From Cellulomonas sp. (lineage in GTDB: Bacteria; Actinomycetota; Actinomycetes; Actinomycetales; Cellulomonadaceae): DNA of 41,935 nucleotides. Position numbers and translations under genes: made by a program. Of the stretch, positions 10,392-19,116 are shown one piece after another. The notes beneath the pieces are model-generated. The model made no database searches and was not told the origin of the DNA. It saw nothing but the letters and a program-made list of their open reading frames with translations. Every line of letters starts with the position of its first letter. Position 1 is the stretch's first letter. Location: NCBI GenBank assembly GCA_022013895.1, contig JAKLPK010000039.1, forward strand, positions 1 through 41,935. The letters run 5' to 3'.

Positions 10392-11597
10392 TCAGCCCGA
10401 CGCGATCTCCGGGCGGCCGAGCAGGTAGCCCTGCCCGGATGTGACGCCGAGCTCGAGCATGGCGTCACGCTCGGCCGCCGTCTCGACACCTTCGGCGAGC
10501 ACGTGCATCCCCGTCCGCTCGGCGAACGTCACGAGCATGGTGACCAGTGCCGCGCGGCTCGGGTCCGTGTCGACGCCGCGGGTGATGCCGATGTCGATCT
10601 TGATGGTGTCGGGCTTGAGGTCGAGGATGTGGCGCAGACTCGCGAAGCCGGCGCCTGTGTCGTCGACCGCCACCTTCGCACCCTGCTCGCGCAGCGGCGC
10701 GAGCGCTGTGTTGAGCTGGGCGTAGTCCGCGACCGGCACGTGCTCGGTCAGCTCGATCACGACCTGGTCCCACGGGACTGGCCCCAGCTGCTGACTCAGC
10801 CCGTCGATCACGGTGCTCGGTGAGAAGTTGATCCCGAGCCTCGTCCCGTCGGGTCGTCCCGGGAGGAGCGTGATCGCCTTGCGGGCGCATGCGATCTCGA
10901 GCTCGGGGGTCAGCCCGACCTCGAGCGCTGCGGCGAACCAGGCGGCGGGGTGAGGGAAGGGCGCGGCGGGGAAGCGGGCGAGGGCCTCGGCTCCGATGAC
11001 CTCGCCCGACCGCATGTCGACGATCGGCTGCGCGGCGATCCGGAACGCGTCGCTCTCGATCACGTCGAGGATCGCCCGCCGGGCGTCATCGGTCCTGCCC
11101 GCGAGCACGGCCAGGTCCGGCTCGAACAGGCCCAGTCGTGCCTTGAGCCAGGCGCGGTTGCGCCGCAGCTCGAGATAGGCCGAGCGGGTTGCCAGCAGGT
11201 TGCGCACCCGGAGCACCAGCTCGACGGTGTCGAAGGGCTTGCGCACGAAGTCGTGCGCGCCCAGTGCGAGCGCGCGCTCCACGCTCTGGTGGGCGTCGTC
11301 CGCAGTGATGACCACGACCGGGAGGTAGGTGTCGCCGGCGTGTCGCTGAACGACCTGGAGGACCTCGTAGCCGTCCATCACCGGCATGCGCAGGTCGAGG
11401 AGCACCACGTCCGGGTCGTGGGTCAGGAGCAGCCCCGCCACCGCCGTCGGGTCCTGGACCTCGATGACCTTCTCCAGACCGGCCCGGCGCAGGACCTTGC
11501 TGACGAGCGCGGTGTTCGCGGGGTTGTCGTCGACCACGAGCACCGTGCTGTCGGCGGTGTGGGCGAGCGCGCCGGAAAGCGAGCCGGGACGGGGCAC
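10392..11597 (-). CDS. REC-EAL response regulator, predicted c-di-GMP phosphodiesterase
   Basis: Residues about 17-135 form a receiver domain with D23-D24, phospho-acceptor D68 (LLDLRMP) and K120. Residues about 180-400 form an EAL domain with a full active-site set: E204 of EAL, N257, E282 (IELTE), D312-D313 (VDDTGAGF), K333 and E369 (AEGVET). It should hydrolyse c-di-GMP under phosphorylation control. I chose GTG 11597: GGAGG lies 8 nt upstream and the kinase stop codon ends just before it, giving translational coupling. A GTG at 11633 would add 12 residues overlapping the kinase gene. No membrane segments. The kinase encoded immediately upstream is the obvious partner. Confidence 0.92.
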   Translation of the reverse strand: MPRPGSLSGALAHTADSTVLVVDDNPANTALVSKVLRRAGLEKVIEVQDPTAVAGLLLTHDPDVVLLDLRMPVMDGYEVLQVVQRHAGDTYLPVVVITADDAHQSVERALALGAHDFVRKPFDTVELVLRVRNLLATRSAYLELRRNRAWLKARLGLFEPDLAVLAGRTDDARRAILDVIESDAFRIAAQPIVDMRSGEVIGAEALARFPAAPFPHPAAWFAAALEVGLTPELEIACARKAITLLPGRPDGTRLGINFSPSTVIDGLSQQLGPVPWDQVVIELTEHVPVADYAQLNTALAPLREQGAKVAVDDTGAGFASLRHILDLKPDTIKIDIGITRGVDTDPSRAALVTMLVTFAERTGMHVLAEGVETAAERDAMLELGVTSGQGYLLGRPEIASG

Positions 11598-11599
11598 GA

Positions 11600-13528
11600 T
11601 CAGTACCTCCGTGCCGTCGGGTGATCGAGCCACGACAGGACCTCGGCGACGTCGACCGGTTTGGTGAGGACAGCCTCCGCCCCCAGGGACTTGAGCCGTG
11701 CGCCCAGGCCCGGGGTGGCGTCGGCGGTGACCACGACGACGGGGACACCGTCCATCGTCGGCAGCTGCAGCAGGCGCTCGAGCACGGCCTCGCCGGGCAT
11801 GTCCGGCAGGTGCAGATCGAGGAACACCAGATCGGGCCGTTCCTCGGCGGCGGCGGCCAGACCGGCCGAACCCTCGGCTGCGGTCCGCAGCTCGGTGCCT
11901 CCGTGGAGATCTGCGATGCGGGACATCAGGTGCGTGTTCGTCGGGTTGTCCTCGATGCAGAGTGCTCGGATCCTGCGGCTTGTGGGCGCATGGGCCACGG
12001 GGGGCAGCGGGATGTCGTCGATCGGACTCGCGGTGGAGGTCGGCAGGATCAGGGAGAACACGGTGCCCTCACCTGGCGTGGAGGCCACTTCGAGACGTCC
12101 GCTCATGACACGAGCGAGGCCCTGGCTCAACGTGAGCCCGATCCCGGTCCCTTCCACCGCGGTCTGCTCGGCCCCGAGCCGGTCGAAGGGCTCGAACACC
12201 CGGGCGAGCTGGTCGGGACTCAGCCCGTGGCCGGTGTCGCGCACATGCACGGCGAGCGTCGCATCGGCGCGGACCTGTGACGAGACGACGACCGAACCCC
12301 CTGGTCGGTTGTACTTGACGGCGTTGGTGAGCAGGTTGAGCAGGATCTGGATGACCCGCTGCCGGTCGGCCCACACCTGACCTGATCGGTCGTTCTCGCT
12401 CGCCCATCCGACGGTCACGTCGGCCTGCTCCGCCAGGGTGCGCACGAGGTCCAGCGCCTCGTCCATGGCATCGGCGACCGAGACCGACTCCATCGACAGC
12501 GAGATACGACCCGAGTCGATCCGTGAGATGTCCATGATCTCCGTGAGCAGCCTGAGCAGGTGCTTGCCCCCGGTACGGATCTGACGGACCGCATCGCTCT
12601 GGTCGTCCGTGAGGTCATCCATCGCCAGGAGCTGCGCGAACCCGAGGACGGCGTTGAGCGGGGTGCGCAGCTCATGACTCATGCGTGAGAGGAACACCGT
12701 CTTCGCCAGGTTCGCCGCCAGCGCCTCGTTGCGCGCAGCCTCGTAGCGGGCCGCAAGGTCGCGGGCCTGAGCCTCCGACGCCTGCAGCGCCTCATTGGCC
12801 TGGTGCGCCGCCTCGGCGTCCCACCAGCCCGCCACCCGGCCCACCACCGTGCCGTGCTCGTCGAGGATCGGCCGGACCCGGACGTTCAGCCACCGGTAGT
12901 CGCCGGACTTGCACCGCAACCTGGCCTCGAACTGACCGGGCTCGCCCCGGGAGACACCCGCCTGCACCGCGGCGACGCTCGGCACGTCGTCGGGATGGAC
13001 GAGCGTGATGAAGGCGATCCCGGCCATCTCCTCGGGCAGCCAGCCCATGATCGCCGTCACCGAGGGCAGGACCCAGACGATCACACCGTCGTTGTCGCCG
13101 AGAACCACCACGTCGTTGACGTTCTCCGCCAGGAGCCGGTAGCGCTCGGCCAGCGCCCAGTTCTCGGACACGTCCACGATCTGCGAGATGAAGTACTCCA
13201 GCGCCCCGGACTCCCCCCGGACGCACGCCACCGACAGGTCGCCGTGCACGATCGTCCCGTCGGGCCGCAGGTAGCGCTTCGCCAGCCGGTAGCCCTCGCG
13301 TTGCGACTCGAGCATGCCCTGGACGAGCGCGACGTCCTTCGCGACATCGTCAGGGTGCGTGAGCTCCTGCCAGGTGGCGGCGGCCAGTTCCGCCCGCGTG
13401 CGGTCGAGGATCGCGCACAACGCGTCGTTGACCTCGAGGAACGACCCGTCCGGGGCGACCAGCGCCATACCGACGCCCGACTGGCGCATCGCCAGCCCGA
13501 ACCGCGGGTCAGTCCGAGGATCACTCAT
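11600..13528 (-). CDS. Cytosolic PAS-PAS hybrid histidine kinase with receiver domain
   Basis: The 642-residue protein has, in order, a PAS domain (about 10-120), a second PAS domain with PAC (about 130-245), a coiled linker, a HisKA dimerization domain with H285 (FLSRMSHELRTP), an HATPase domain (N402 in LLNLLTNAVKYN, D431TGHG, G461TGIGL) and a C-terminal receiver domain with D571 (FLDLHLP) and K623. There is no membrane helix or signal peptide, so the stimulus is intracellular, perhaps redox, small ligand or light through PAS. ATG 13528 (MSDPRTDP) is preferred; an upstream in-frame ATG at 13615 adds only arginine-rich non-domain sequence. The coupled REC-EAL gene suggests a phosphorelay lowering c-di-GMP. 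Confidence 0.92.
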   Translation of the reverse strand: MSDPRTDPRFGLAMRQSGVGMALVAPDGSFLEVNDALCAILDRTRAELAAATWQELTHPDDVAKDVALVQGMLESQREGYRLAKRYLRPDGTIVHGDLSVACVRGESGALEYFISQIVDVSENWALAERYRLLAENVNDVVVLGDNDGVIVWVLPSVTAIMGWLPEEMAGIAFITLVHPDDVPSVAAVQAGVSRGEPGQFEARLRCKSGDYRWLNVRVRPILDEHGTVVGRVAGWWDAEAAHQANEALQASEAQARDLAARYEAARNEALAANLAKTVFLSRMSHELRTPLNAVLGFAQLLAMDDLTDDQSDAVRQIRTGGKHLLRLLTEIMDISRIDSGRISLSMESVSVADAMDEALDLVRTLAEQADVTVGWASENDRSGQVWADRQRVIQILLNLLTNAVKYNRPGGSVVVSSQVRADATLAVHVRDTGHGLSPDQLARVFEPFDRLGAEQTAVEGTGIGLTLSQGLARVMSGRLEVASTPGEGTVFSLILPTSTASPIDDIPLPPVAHAPTSRRIRALCIEDNPTNTHLMSRIADLHGGTELRTAAEGSAGLAAAAEERPDLVFLDLHLPDMPGEAVLERLLQLPTMDGVPVVVVTADATPGLGARLKSLGAEAVLTKPVDVAEVLSWLDHPTARRY

Positions 13529-13802
13529 CTGCGCACCGTGGAGTCGACGCCCGCCCCGGCCCGCAACGTGCGGGGTGGCGCCACTCCGAGCCTCTCGTCG
13601 GACGTGTCGGTTCACAGGAACCGTAACTCACGACACCGTCGGCGCCACCGGTGCGGTGCCGCAGGTGCTCGATGAGCGGGGGCCCGCTCCATCACGAGTT
13701 CCCAGCAGGCCATGGCCGCACCACGGCGCTCCGCGCGCGCCCGCGCCCCCGATGAGGTCTCATCGACAGGGACGTCCCGCAGCCCGCCCCAGGAGGCCCC
13801 CC

Positions 13803-14423
13803 ATGGCGACCCTCGTCTCGACCCTGTTCATCGCCCTCGACGGTGTCGTCGAGATCGACCCGGCCTGGCACTTCCCGTACTTCGACGAGCACATGGGTGC
13901 TGCGGTCGAGGAGGACTACGAGGACGTGGACGTTCTGCTGCTGGGCCGCGTCACGTACGACAGCTTCGCGGGCGCTTGGCCGGAGCGGGAGCGCGCCGGC
14001 GGTGAGGACGCGGTGTTCGCCGCTCAGCTGGGTGACGTGCGCAAGGTCGTGGCGACCCGCGGGGATGAGGACCTGGGCTGGCGCAACGTCGAGGCCGTCC
14101 GGGGCGATCTGGTCGAGGCCGTCGCCGAGCTCAAGCAGACGCCGGGGGTCGGCAAGATCCTCGTGGCCGGATCGGTCAGCGTCGTGCGCCAGCTCATGGC
14201 GGCCGGGCTGCTCGATGAGCTGCGGCTCCTGGTGCACCCGGTCGCAGCCCGCCAGGGGATGCGCCTGTTCGACGAGGGGGAGCCGATCTACCCGCTGCGC
14301 CTGCTGGCCTCGCAGGTGTTTCCCACGGGCGTGGTCCGGCTGGTCTATGCGCCGGGGACACTCCCGGGGACCCAGCAGTACGAGGACGTCCTCGGCTCGG
14401 TGCCGGGTGCCGGCCAGGGCTGA
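13803..14423 (+). CDS. Dihydrofolate reductase-like (RibD C-terminal) family protein
   Basis: The 206-residue protein fits the RibD_C/DHFR-like superfamily, NADPH-dependent reductases of varied substrates. It begins with a short strand and ALDGVVE, has VLLLGRVTYDSFAGAWPE where DHFR-like proteins have the GRxTY nucleotide motif, and VGKILVAGSVSVVRQLMAAGLLDELRLLVHPV near the end. The start is ATG 13803, with AGGAGG 6 nt upstream, so the much longer in-frame extension upstream is not coding. The 274 bp between it and the divergent kinase gene hold no gene I can support. No pathway can be assigned from context. Confidence 0.88.
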   Translation: MATLVSTLFIALDGVVEIDPAWHFPYFDEHMGAAVEEDYEDVDVLLLGRVTYDSFAGAWPERERAGGEDAVFAAQLGDVRKVVATRGDEDLGWRNVEAVRGDLVEAVAELKQTPGVGKILVAGSVSVVRQLMAAGLLDELRLLVHPVAARQGMRLFDEGEPIYPLRLLASQVFPTGVVRLVYAPGTLPGTQQYEDVLGSVPGAGQG

Positions 14424-14443
14424 CGTCCGACCCGGCCGGCACC
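14406..14443. terminator. Inverted repeat between convergent genes
   Basis: GGTGCCGGCC (14406-14415) pairs perfectly with GGCCGGCACC (14434-14443), and an inner GGG/CCC can extend the stem. It overlaps the 3' end of the DHFR-like gene and faces the convergent SRPBCC gene, so it probably terminates both. Confidence 0.6.
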
Positions 14444-14451
14444 TGTCCGCG

Positions 14452-14940
14452 CTACCCCTCGGCCAGGATCGCGTCGATCTGCCCCATGGCCTCGGTCATG
14501 CCCTCGACCATGCCCATGTCGAGCAGCTGCTGCATCTGCTCCACCGAGCCGAACCGTGAGACGACGGTCATCTCGGTGCCGTCCTCCGTCTCGGCGAGGT
14601 CGAGCCGCATCTGGATCACCGGCATCGACGGATCCGGCTCACCGTCCGGTCCGGCGAAGCCGTCCTCGAGCTCGAGGGACCGTGGTTCGTCGACCGTGCG
14701 GAACAGCCACCAGCCGGCGGCCGTCGTGCCGTCCGGACCGGTCATGTGGTAGCGCGACCGGCCGCCGGGGCGCAGGTCGTGGGCGGTGAACGTGGCCGGC
14801 CAGGTCGGCGGGCCCCACCAGCGTTCGAGCTGGCGCGGGTCGGCCCACAGCTGCCACACCCGGGTGGGTCGGGCGGCGAGCCTGGCGATCACGGTCAGGG
14901 TGAGGGACTCGGTGTCGGGGATGGTGCTGATGACCGTCAT
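14452..14940 (-). CDS. SRPBCC (AHSA1-type) family protein
   Basis: The 162-residue START-like protein shows the family opening (VIARLAARPTRVWQLWADPRQLERWWGPPTWPATF), a GGRSRYHMTGPDG strand pair, and a C-terminal helix (EQMQQLLDMGMVEGMTEAMGQIDAIL). Such proteins bind hydrophobic ligands in a helix-grip pocket; many are stand-alone, without known chemistry. It is encoded 16 nt after an ArsR-type regulator and is almost certainly in the same operon. ArsR/SRPBCC pairs are frequent in actinobacteria. Ligand unknown. Confidence 0.9.
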   Translation of the reverse strand: MTVISTIPDTESLTLTVIARLAARPTRVWQLWADPRQLERWWGPPTWPATFTAHDLRPGGRSRYHMTGPDGTTAAGWWLFRTVDEPRSLELEDGFAGPDGEPDPSMPVIQMRLDLAETEDGTEMTVVSRFGSVEQMQQLLDMGMVEGMTEAMGQIDAILAEG

Positions 14941-14956
14941 GTCGTGTCCTCCGGGG

Positions 14957-15307
14957 CTAGTCCTCAGGGGTGGGTGGTGCGGGGGGCGGGGTGAGCAGGT
15001 CCTCCATCCGTCCGATCCGGTCGCGCCAGAGCGCCTCGTAGCCGTCGAGCAGCCGGGCCGCGGTGGCGAGGGTGCCGAGGTCCGGGTGCACCACGGCCAG
15101 TCGGCCGCGTCGTTCCTTGGTGACCAGGTGGGCCCGTTCGAGCACGGCGACGTGCTTCTGGACTGCGGCGAAGCTCATCTCGTAGGTCTGGGCGAGGGCC
15201 GAGACGGACGCCTCGTGACAGATCACCCGTCGGACGATGTCCCGTCGGGTCGCATCGGCCAGAGCGGCGAACACCCGGTCCGTCGCCACGTCTTCATCTA
15301 CAACCAT
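14957..15307 (-). CDS. ArsR-family winged-helix transcriptional regulator
   Basis: The 116-residue protein has the winged-helix core FAALADATRRDIVRRVICHEASVSALAQTYEMSFAAVQKHVAVLERAHLVTKERRGR, shown here in part as a description of helices H1-H4 and wing. The recognition helix is SFAAVQKHVAVL. There is no CxC metal motif, so it is a non-metal ArsR type. ATG 15307 is the right start: a palindromic operator spans it, and the upstream in-frame extension would cross into the divergent phosphatase gene. It likely represses itself and the downstream SRPBCC gene. The signal is unknown. Confidence 0.93.
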   Translation of the reverse strand: MVVDEDVATDRVFAALADATRRDIVRRVICHEASVSALAQTYEMSFAAVQKHVAVLERAHLVTKERRGRLAVVHPDLGTLATAARLLDGYEALWRDRIGRMEDLLTPPPAPPTPED

Positions 15308-15316
15308 GTGGTTGTA
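15299..15316. promoter_or_regulatory. Palindromic operator over the arsR start codon
   Basis: TACAACCA and TGGTTGTA form a perfect 8-bp inverted repeat around a 2-bp centre. The arsR start codon lies in the middle, so a bound repressor would block both transcription start and translation. The symmetric site and location indicate autoregulation. The site may also influence the divergent phosphatase gene 70 bp away. Confidence 0.75.
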
Positions 15317-15385
15317 CGTTAGACCGGTCCGCCCACGGGCGCAACGGCCCGGCGAGCCTCCCGTCCGATGTGCGAGGCTCGTCAC

Positions 15386-16186
15386 GTGACCGATGCCGAC
15401 CCGTTCGTGGTCTCCGCCTCCGCCGTCTTCAACCTGCGTGACCTGGGCGGGCGCCCCGCCGCCGACGGCCCCGTCCCGCGCGGCCGGGTCTTCCGCTCCG
15501 GTGAGCTCGCAGACCCGCGCGCGGCGCAGGACCCGGCGATCGTCGCGCTCGGGCTGCACACCGTCGTCGACCTGCGCACCAGTCACGAGGTGCACGAACG
15601 CCCCGACCACGTGCCGGCGGGCGTGCGGTACCTGCACCTCGACGTGCTGGCCGACATGCCGCCGCAGGCCGCCGCCGACCAGGCCCGCCTGATGACCGAC
15701 CCGCACGCGTTCACCCAGTCGTACGGCGGGTTCGACCCCGTCGCCCAGATGCAGGGCACCTACCGCGACCTGGTGGTCGGCGGCTCGGCCCGGACCGGCT
15801 ACGCGGCGTTCGTCCGCGCCGTGCTCGCGGCCGAGGGCGCCCCCGTCCTCGTGCACTGCACGGCCGGCAAGGACCGCACCGGCTGGGCCACCACGCTCCT
15901 GCTGCTGGCGGCCGGGGTCGACGACGCGCAGGTGCGGACCGAGTACCTCGCGGTCAACCCGGCCGTCCGCCAGGCGTTCGCGCCGATCCTCGAGCGGTAC
16001 GTGGCCAACGGGGGCGCCGCCGAGGTGCTGGCGCCGATGCTCGAGGTGCGGCCCGAGTACCTCGCCGCGGCGTTCGAGCAGGTCGAGCTCGAGTTCGGCG
16101 GCTTCACCGGCTACCTGCGCGACGGCCTCGGTCTGGACGACGACGAGGTCCGGGACCTGCGTGCGCTGCTGACCGCGCGCGTGTGA
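15386..16186 (+). CDS. Tyrosine/serine protein phosphatase (DSP-like, Y_phosphatase3)
   Basis: The 266-residue protein carries the cysteine phosphatase P-loop H157-C158-TAGKDR164-TG, with C158 the nucleophile and R164 the phosphate-binding residue. The N-terminal NLRDLGG and FRSGEL are family signatures of bacterial PtpB/Y_phosphatase3 enzymes, and the K following the glycine in the loop is typical of those also active on phosphoinositides. GTG 15386 is preferred because GAGG lies 8 nt before it; ATG 15368 adds six residues. It is divergent from arsR and 10 nt upstream of the LLM oxidoreductase gene, so these two may be co-transcribed. There is no signal peptide, so it should act in the cytosol. 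Confidence 0.9.
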   Translation: MTDADPFVVSASAVFNLRDLGGRPAADGPVPRGRVFRSGELADPRAAQDPAIVALGLHTVVDLRTSHEVHERPDHVPAGVRYLHLDVLADMPPQAAADQARLMTDPHAFTQSYGGFDPVAQMQGTYRDLVVGGSARTGYAAFVRAVLAAEGAPVLVHCTAGKDRTGWATTLLLLAAGVDDAQVRTEYLAVNPAVRQAFAPILERYVANGGAAEVLAPMLEVRPEYLAAAFEQVELEFGGFTGYLRDGLGLDDDEVRDLRALLTARV

Positions 16187-16196
16187 GGCTTGGCCC

Positions 16197-17144
16197 ATGG
16201 ACCTGCGCATCTTCGTCGAGCCCCAGCAGGGCGCGACCTACGACGACCAGCTCGCGATCGCCCAGGCGACCGAGGACCTCGGTTTCTCGGGCTTCTTCCG
16301 CTCCGACCACTTCCTCGCGATGGGTGACGGCGACGGACTCCCGGGACCGACGGACTCCTGGCTGACGCTCGCCGGACTCGCGCTGCAGACCCGGCGCATC
16401 CGGCTCGGCACGCTCGTGTCCTCCGCGACGTTCCGGCTGCCCGGGATGCTGGCGATCCAGGTCGCCCAGGTCGACGCCATGTCCGGCGGGCGGGTCGAGC
16501 TGGGGCTCGGCGCCGGCTGGTTCGACACCGAGCACAGCGCCTACGGCATACCGTTCCCGGACCACCGCCTGGACCGGCTGGACGAACAGCTCGAGGTGGT
16601 GAGCGGGCTGTGGGGCACCCCCGTCGGTGACCGCTACTCCTTCGACGGGACGTACTACCAGCTCCTCGACTCGCCTGCGCTCCCCAAACCCGTGCAGCGC
16701 TCGCCCCTCGACCCGACCCGCGCGGGTCTCCCGCTCATCGTCGGCGGGATGGGTCCGCGACGCACACCGGCCCTGGCCGCCCGCTTCGCCGCCGAGCTCA
16801 ACCTGCCGTTCCCCGAGCTCGACGCGATCCCGGGGGCGCTCGACCGGGCCCGGCAGGCATGCCGCGACGTGGGTCGCGACCCGGCGACGCTCACCCTGTC
16901 GATCGCCCTGGTCACCTGCGTCGGACGCGACGATGCGGAGCTGGCGCGCCGCGCGGAGGCGATCGGCCGGGAGCCTGCCGAGCTGCGTGAGCACGGGCTC
17001 GCGGGGACGCCGGCCCAGGTGGTCGACCGGCTCGGGCAGCTACGGGAGCTCGGCCTCGCCCGGGTCTACCTGCAGATGCTCGACCTGCACGACCTGGACC
17101 ATCTCGTGCTGATCGCCGACGAGGTCACCCGCCAGCTCCCCTGA
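16197..17144 (+). CDS. LLM-class (luciferase-like) oxidoreductase, probably F420-dependent
   Basis: The 315-residue TIM-barrel protein shows the bacterial luciferase-like pattern: LGFSGFFRSDHFLAM near the N-terminus, RIRLGTLVSSATFRLPGMLAIQVAQVDAMSGGRVELGLGAGWFDTE in the centre (conserved LGAGW) and a C-terminal helical segment ending in DHLVLIADEV. The sequence type matches actinobacterial members that use coenzyme F420 rather than FMN; that assignment is by resemblance. ATG 16197 is 10 nt after the phosphatase stop. Substrate unknown. Confidence 0.9.
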   Translation: MDLRIFVEPQQGATYDDQLAIAQATEDLGFSGFFRSDHFLAMGDGDGLPGPTDSWLTLAGLALQTRRIRLGTLVSSATFRLPGMLAIQVAQVDAMSGGRVELGLGAGWFDTEHSAYGIPFPDHRLDRLDEQLEVVSGLWGTPVGDRYSFDGTYYQLLDSPALPKPVQRSPLDPTRAGLPLIVGGMGPRRTPALAARFAAELNLPFPELDAIPGALDRARQACRDVGRDPATLTLSIALVTCVGRDDAELARRAEAIGREPAELREHGLAGTPAQVVDRLGQLRELGLARVYLQMLDLHDLDHLVLIADEVTRQLP

Positions 17145-17156
17145 CCGGGGCCGGTC

Positions 17157-18488
17157 TCACCGGGCGTGCACGAGCTCCCTCGCCACCTCGACCGAGGGTG
17201 CCTTCACCAACCGTCTCGCCGTCGCCAACCAGACCACGACGAGCGCCGCGTTGCGGCCGACCAGGACGAGGGTCTGCAACGGCTGCCCGCCGATGATTCC
17301 GCCGTACACCCACGGGAACACCACCTGGGTGGCCAGAGCGATGCCCAGCATCCACACGGCGGTGCGCCGCCAGTGCGGCAGCCCGAGTGCCAGGGCCACG
17401 GCGACGGGCGCCGCCAGCCAGGTGATGTACTGAGGTGAGAGCACCTTGTTGGTCACCAGCATGGTGAGCACCACGAGCAGCGAGCCCCGTACGACGAGCT
17501 CGGCGGCGGGCAGCGGGTTCGGGCCGGTCGAGCGCCGACGCCACAGCAGCCACACCACGACGAGCAGGGCGAGACCGAACACGGTGTCGAGGACCGTGAT
17601 CAGGGTCGGCACCCCGGGGCCGTGCACCTCGTAGGTGATGATCTGCGAGTTGTAGATCCGGCTCACCGAGGACGACACCAGGCCGACGAGCAGCCACGGC
17701 GACGCACCCACCGACTCGAGCTGGAGCCCCCGGTCGCCCTGCGCGAACAGGAACGACGTCACGTTCCCGGCCCCGCCGAGCAGCGCGACGAACGCGACGA
17801 TGACCGCGCTGAGCGCCGCGGCCGGCGCGATGACGTCCTTGAGCGGGCGCTTGACCGCCAGCACGATCGGCAGCAGCAGCGCACCCGGTGCCACCTTGAT
17901 CCAGGCGCCCACCGTGAGCAGCAGCGTCGCCACCCGCGGCCGCTTCTCCAGCTCCAGCAGCCCGAGGATGCACAGCGGTGCGACGAAGGCGTCGAGCCGC
18001 CCGACGGCGACCGGGCCCAGCGCAGCCAGGAACACGATGAACCACACGGCACCGTTGATCCCGCCCCGACGACGCAGCAGGGCCCGCATGGCGATGGCGT
18101 TGAGGATCGTGACGAGGACGGCCCAGCCCAGCCCGAAGGTCCGGTCGTTGTAGCCGGCGAGCTCACCGACCAGCAGCATCGGGACCAGGGCGCCCACCGG
18201 GTAGACCCAGGCCGTCGTGAACACCGGCCAGGTGCCGACGTTGACGCCGTACCAGACCCAGGCCCGGTACAGGCTGAGGTCCCAGAAGACGCGATCGGGC
18301 ATGAGGACCACACCGCACAGGGCGATCCAGGCGTGGACCAGCGCGAACCCGAACCACACGATGGTGCGGGGCTCGAACCTGGAGGTCAGGCTGGACGGCA
18401 GGTAGGACAACAGCGTGACCTCCGGGTGGGGTGGGGCCAGGTCAGGGTACGTGTCCCTGATGTGGGTGCCCCCGCGCCCGGCCACCAT
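17157..18488 (-). CDS. GT87-type polyprenol-phosphate-dependent mannosyltransferase-like membrane protein
   Basis: The 443-residue protein has about ten or more hydrophobic helices. An early D-rich loop (LMPDRVFWDLSLYRAW) after the first helix is typical of GT-C glycosyltransferases, and the later KVLSPQYITWLAAPVAVAL motif is characteristic of the actinobacterial DUF2029/GT87 (PimE-like) family. These enzymes add mannose from polyprenyl-phosphate-mannose to lipoglycans or proteins outside the membrane. ATG 18488 is chosen, with GGGGAG 6 nt upstream; the next gene upstream ends at 18502. Acceptor unknown. Confidence 0.87.
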   Translation of the reverse strand: MVAGRGGTHIRDTYPDLAPPHPEVTLLSYLPSSLTSRFEPRTIVWFGFALVHAWIALCGVVLMPDRVFWDLSLYRAWVWYGVNVGTWPVFTTAWVYPVGALVPMLLVGELAGYNDRTFGLGWAVLVTILNAIAMRALLRRRGGINGAVWFIVFLAALGPVAVGRLDAFVAPLCILGLLELEKRPRVATLLLTVGAWIKVAPGALLLPIVLAVKRPLKDVIAPAAALSAVIVAFVALLGGAGNVTSFLFAQGDRGLQLESVGASPWLLVGLVSSSVSRIYNSQIITYEVHGPGVPTLITVLDTVFGLALLVVVWLLWRRRSTGPNPLPAAELVVRGSLLVVLTMLVTNKVLSPQYITWLAAPVAVALALGLPHWRRTAVWMLGIALATQVVFPWVYGGIIGGQPLQTLVLVGRNAALVVVWLATARRLVKAPSVEVARELVHAR

Positions 18489-18501
18489 CACGTGCTCCCC
18501 G

Positions 18502-19116
18502 TCAGCTCGCGGCGGGCGAGGACGTGGCGAGCAGGGTCTCGACCGCGACACAGCCGGTGGGGCTGGTCAGCGGGGTGCTGGGGTCGAGCCCGACCTGGTC
18601 GGTGGCCACCAGATCGCTGAAGGCGGTCCCGAGGACGAGATCGACCGTGGCGTCCGTCCGGGTGGCGTCGAACTTCAGGGTCGCACCGCTGACGTGCGCG
18701 GCCAGCGTGTAGGCCTGCGCGATCCCGGACGAGCCGAAGATCACCACGGCGGTGTCGGTCACGGTCGACGTGTAGTTCTCGGTGAGCGCCACGACGAACC
18801 CGCGGGCCGTCAGCGACGCACCCGTCAGCCCGGCGAGCCCGACGCGACCGGCCCCGTTGAGCACGTTGACGGTGATCTGGCCGGCAGGCACCGGGAGGGT
18901 CCCCTCCGGCAGGCACGGCACGGCGACGGAGGTCGCCTCAGGGCTTGCGGTCGAGAACCCGCGACTGAAGAACGGCAGGTTCGTGGTGCCGGTGAAGACG
19001 GCGGCGCCGACGACACCCGCGACGGCCATGACCGCCAGGATCACGCCGAACACGACGGTCTGGCGTTCGTGCATGGCGCGCCTGCGCTGGGCCCGCGCCC
19101 GGTCGATGTCGCTCAT
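18502..19116 (-). CDS. Membrane-anchored LytR C-terminal-domain protein
   Basis: The 204-residue protein starts with a charged cytoplasmic tail (DRARAQRRRAMHERQ), then one membrane helix (about 20-42) and an extracellular LytR_C domain, recognisable from ITVNVLNGAGRVGLAGLTGASLTARGF and the later TVDLVLGTAFSDL. LytR_C domains occur alone or after LCP cell-wall ligase domains; here there is no LCP domain. Two cysteines (in VPCLPEG and TGCVAVE) could form a disulfide. Its start overlaps the stop of the small VapB-like gene by 4 nt, so the two are translationally coupled. A role in cell-envelope assembly is inference. Confidence 0.9.
   Translation of the reverse strand: MSDIDRARAQRRRAMHERQTVVFGVILAVMAVAGVVGAAVFTGTTNLPFFSRGFSTASPEATSVAVPCLPEGTLPVPAGQITVNVLNGAGRVGLAGLTGASLTARGFVVALTENYTSTVTDTAVVIFGSSGIAQAYTLAAHVSGATLKFDATRTDATVDLVLGTAFSDLVATDQVGLDPSTPLTSPTGCVAVETLLATSSPAAS

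Noticed and set aside
13314-13802. In-frame 163-codon extension before the DHFR-like protein
   Set aside because: It overlaps the divergent kinase gene, has no domain, and AGGAGG directly precedes ATG 13803.
14957-16210. Long minus-strand frame giving a 417-residue ArsR fusion
   Set aside because: The upstream part is antisense to the phosphatase; the regulator starts at ATG 15307, inside its operator.
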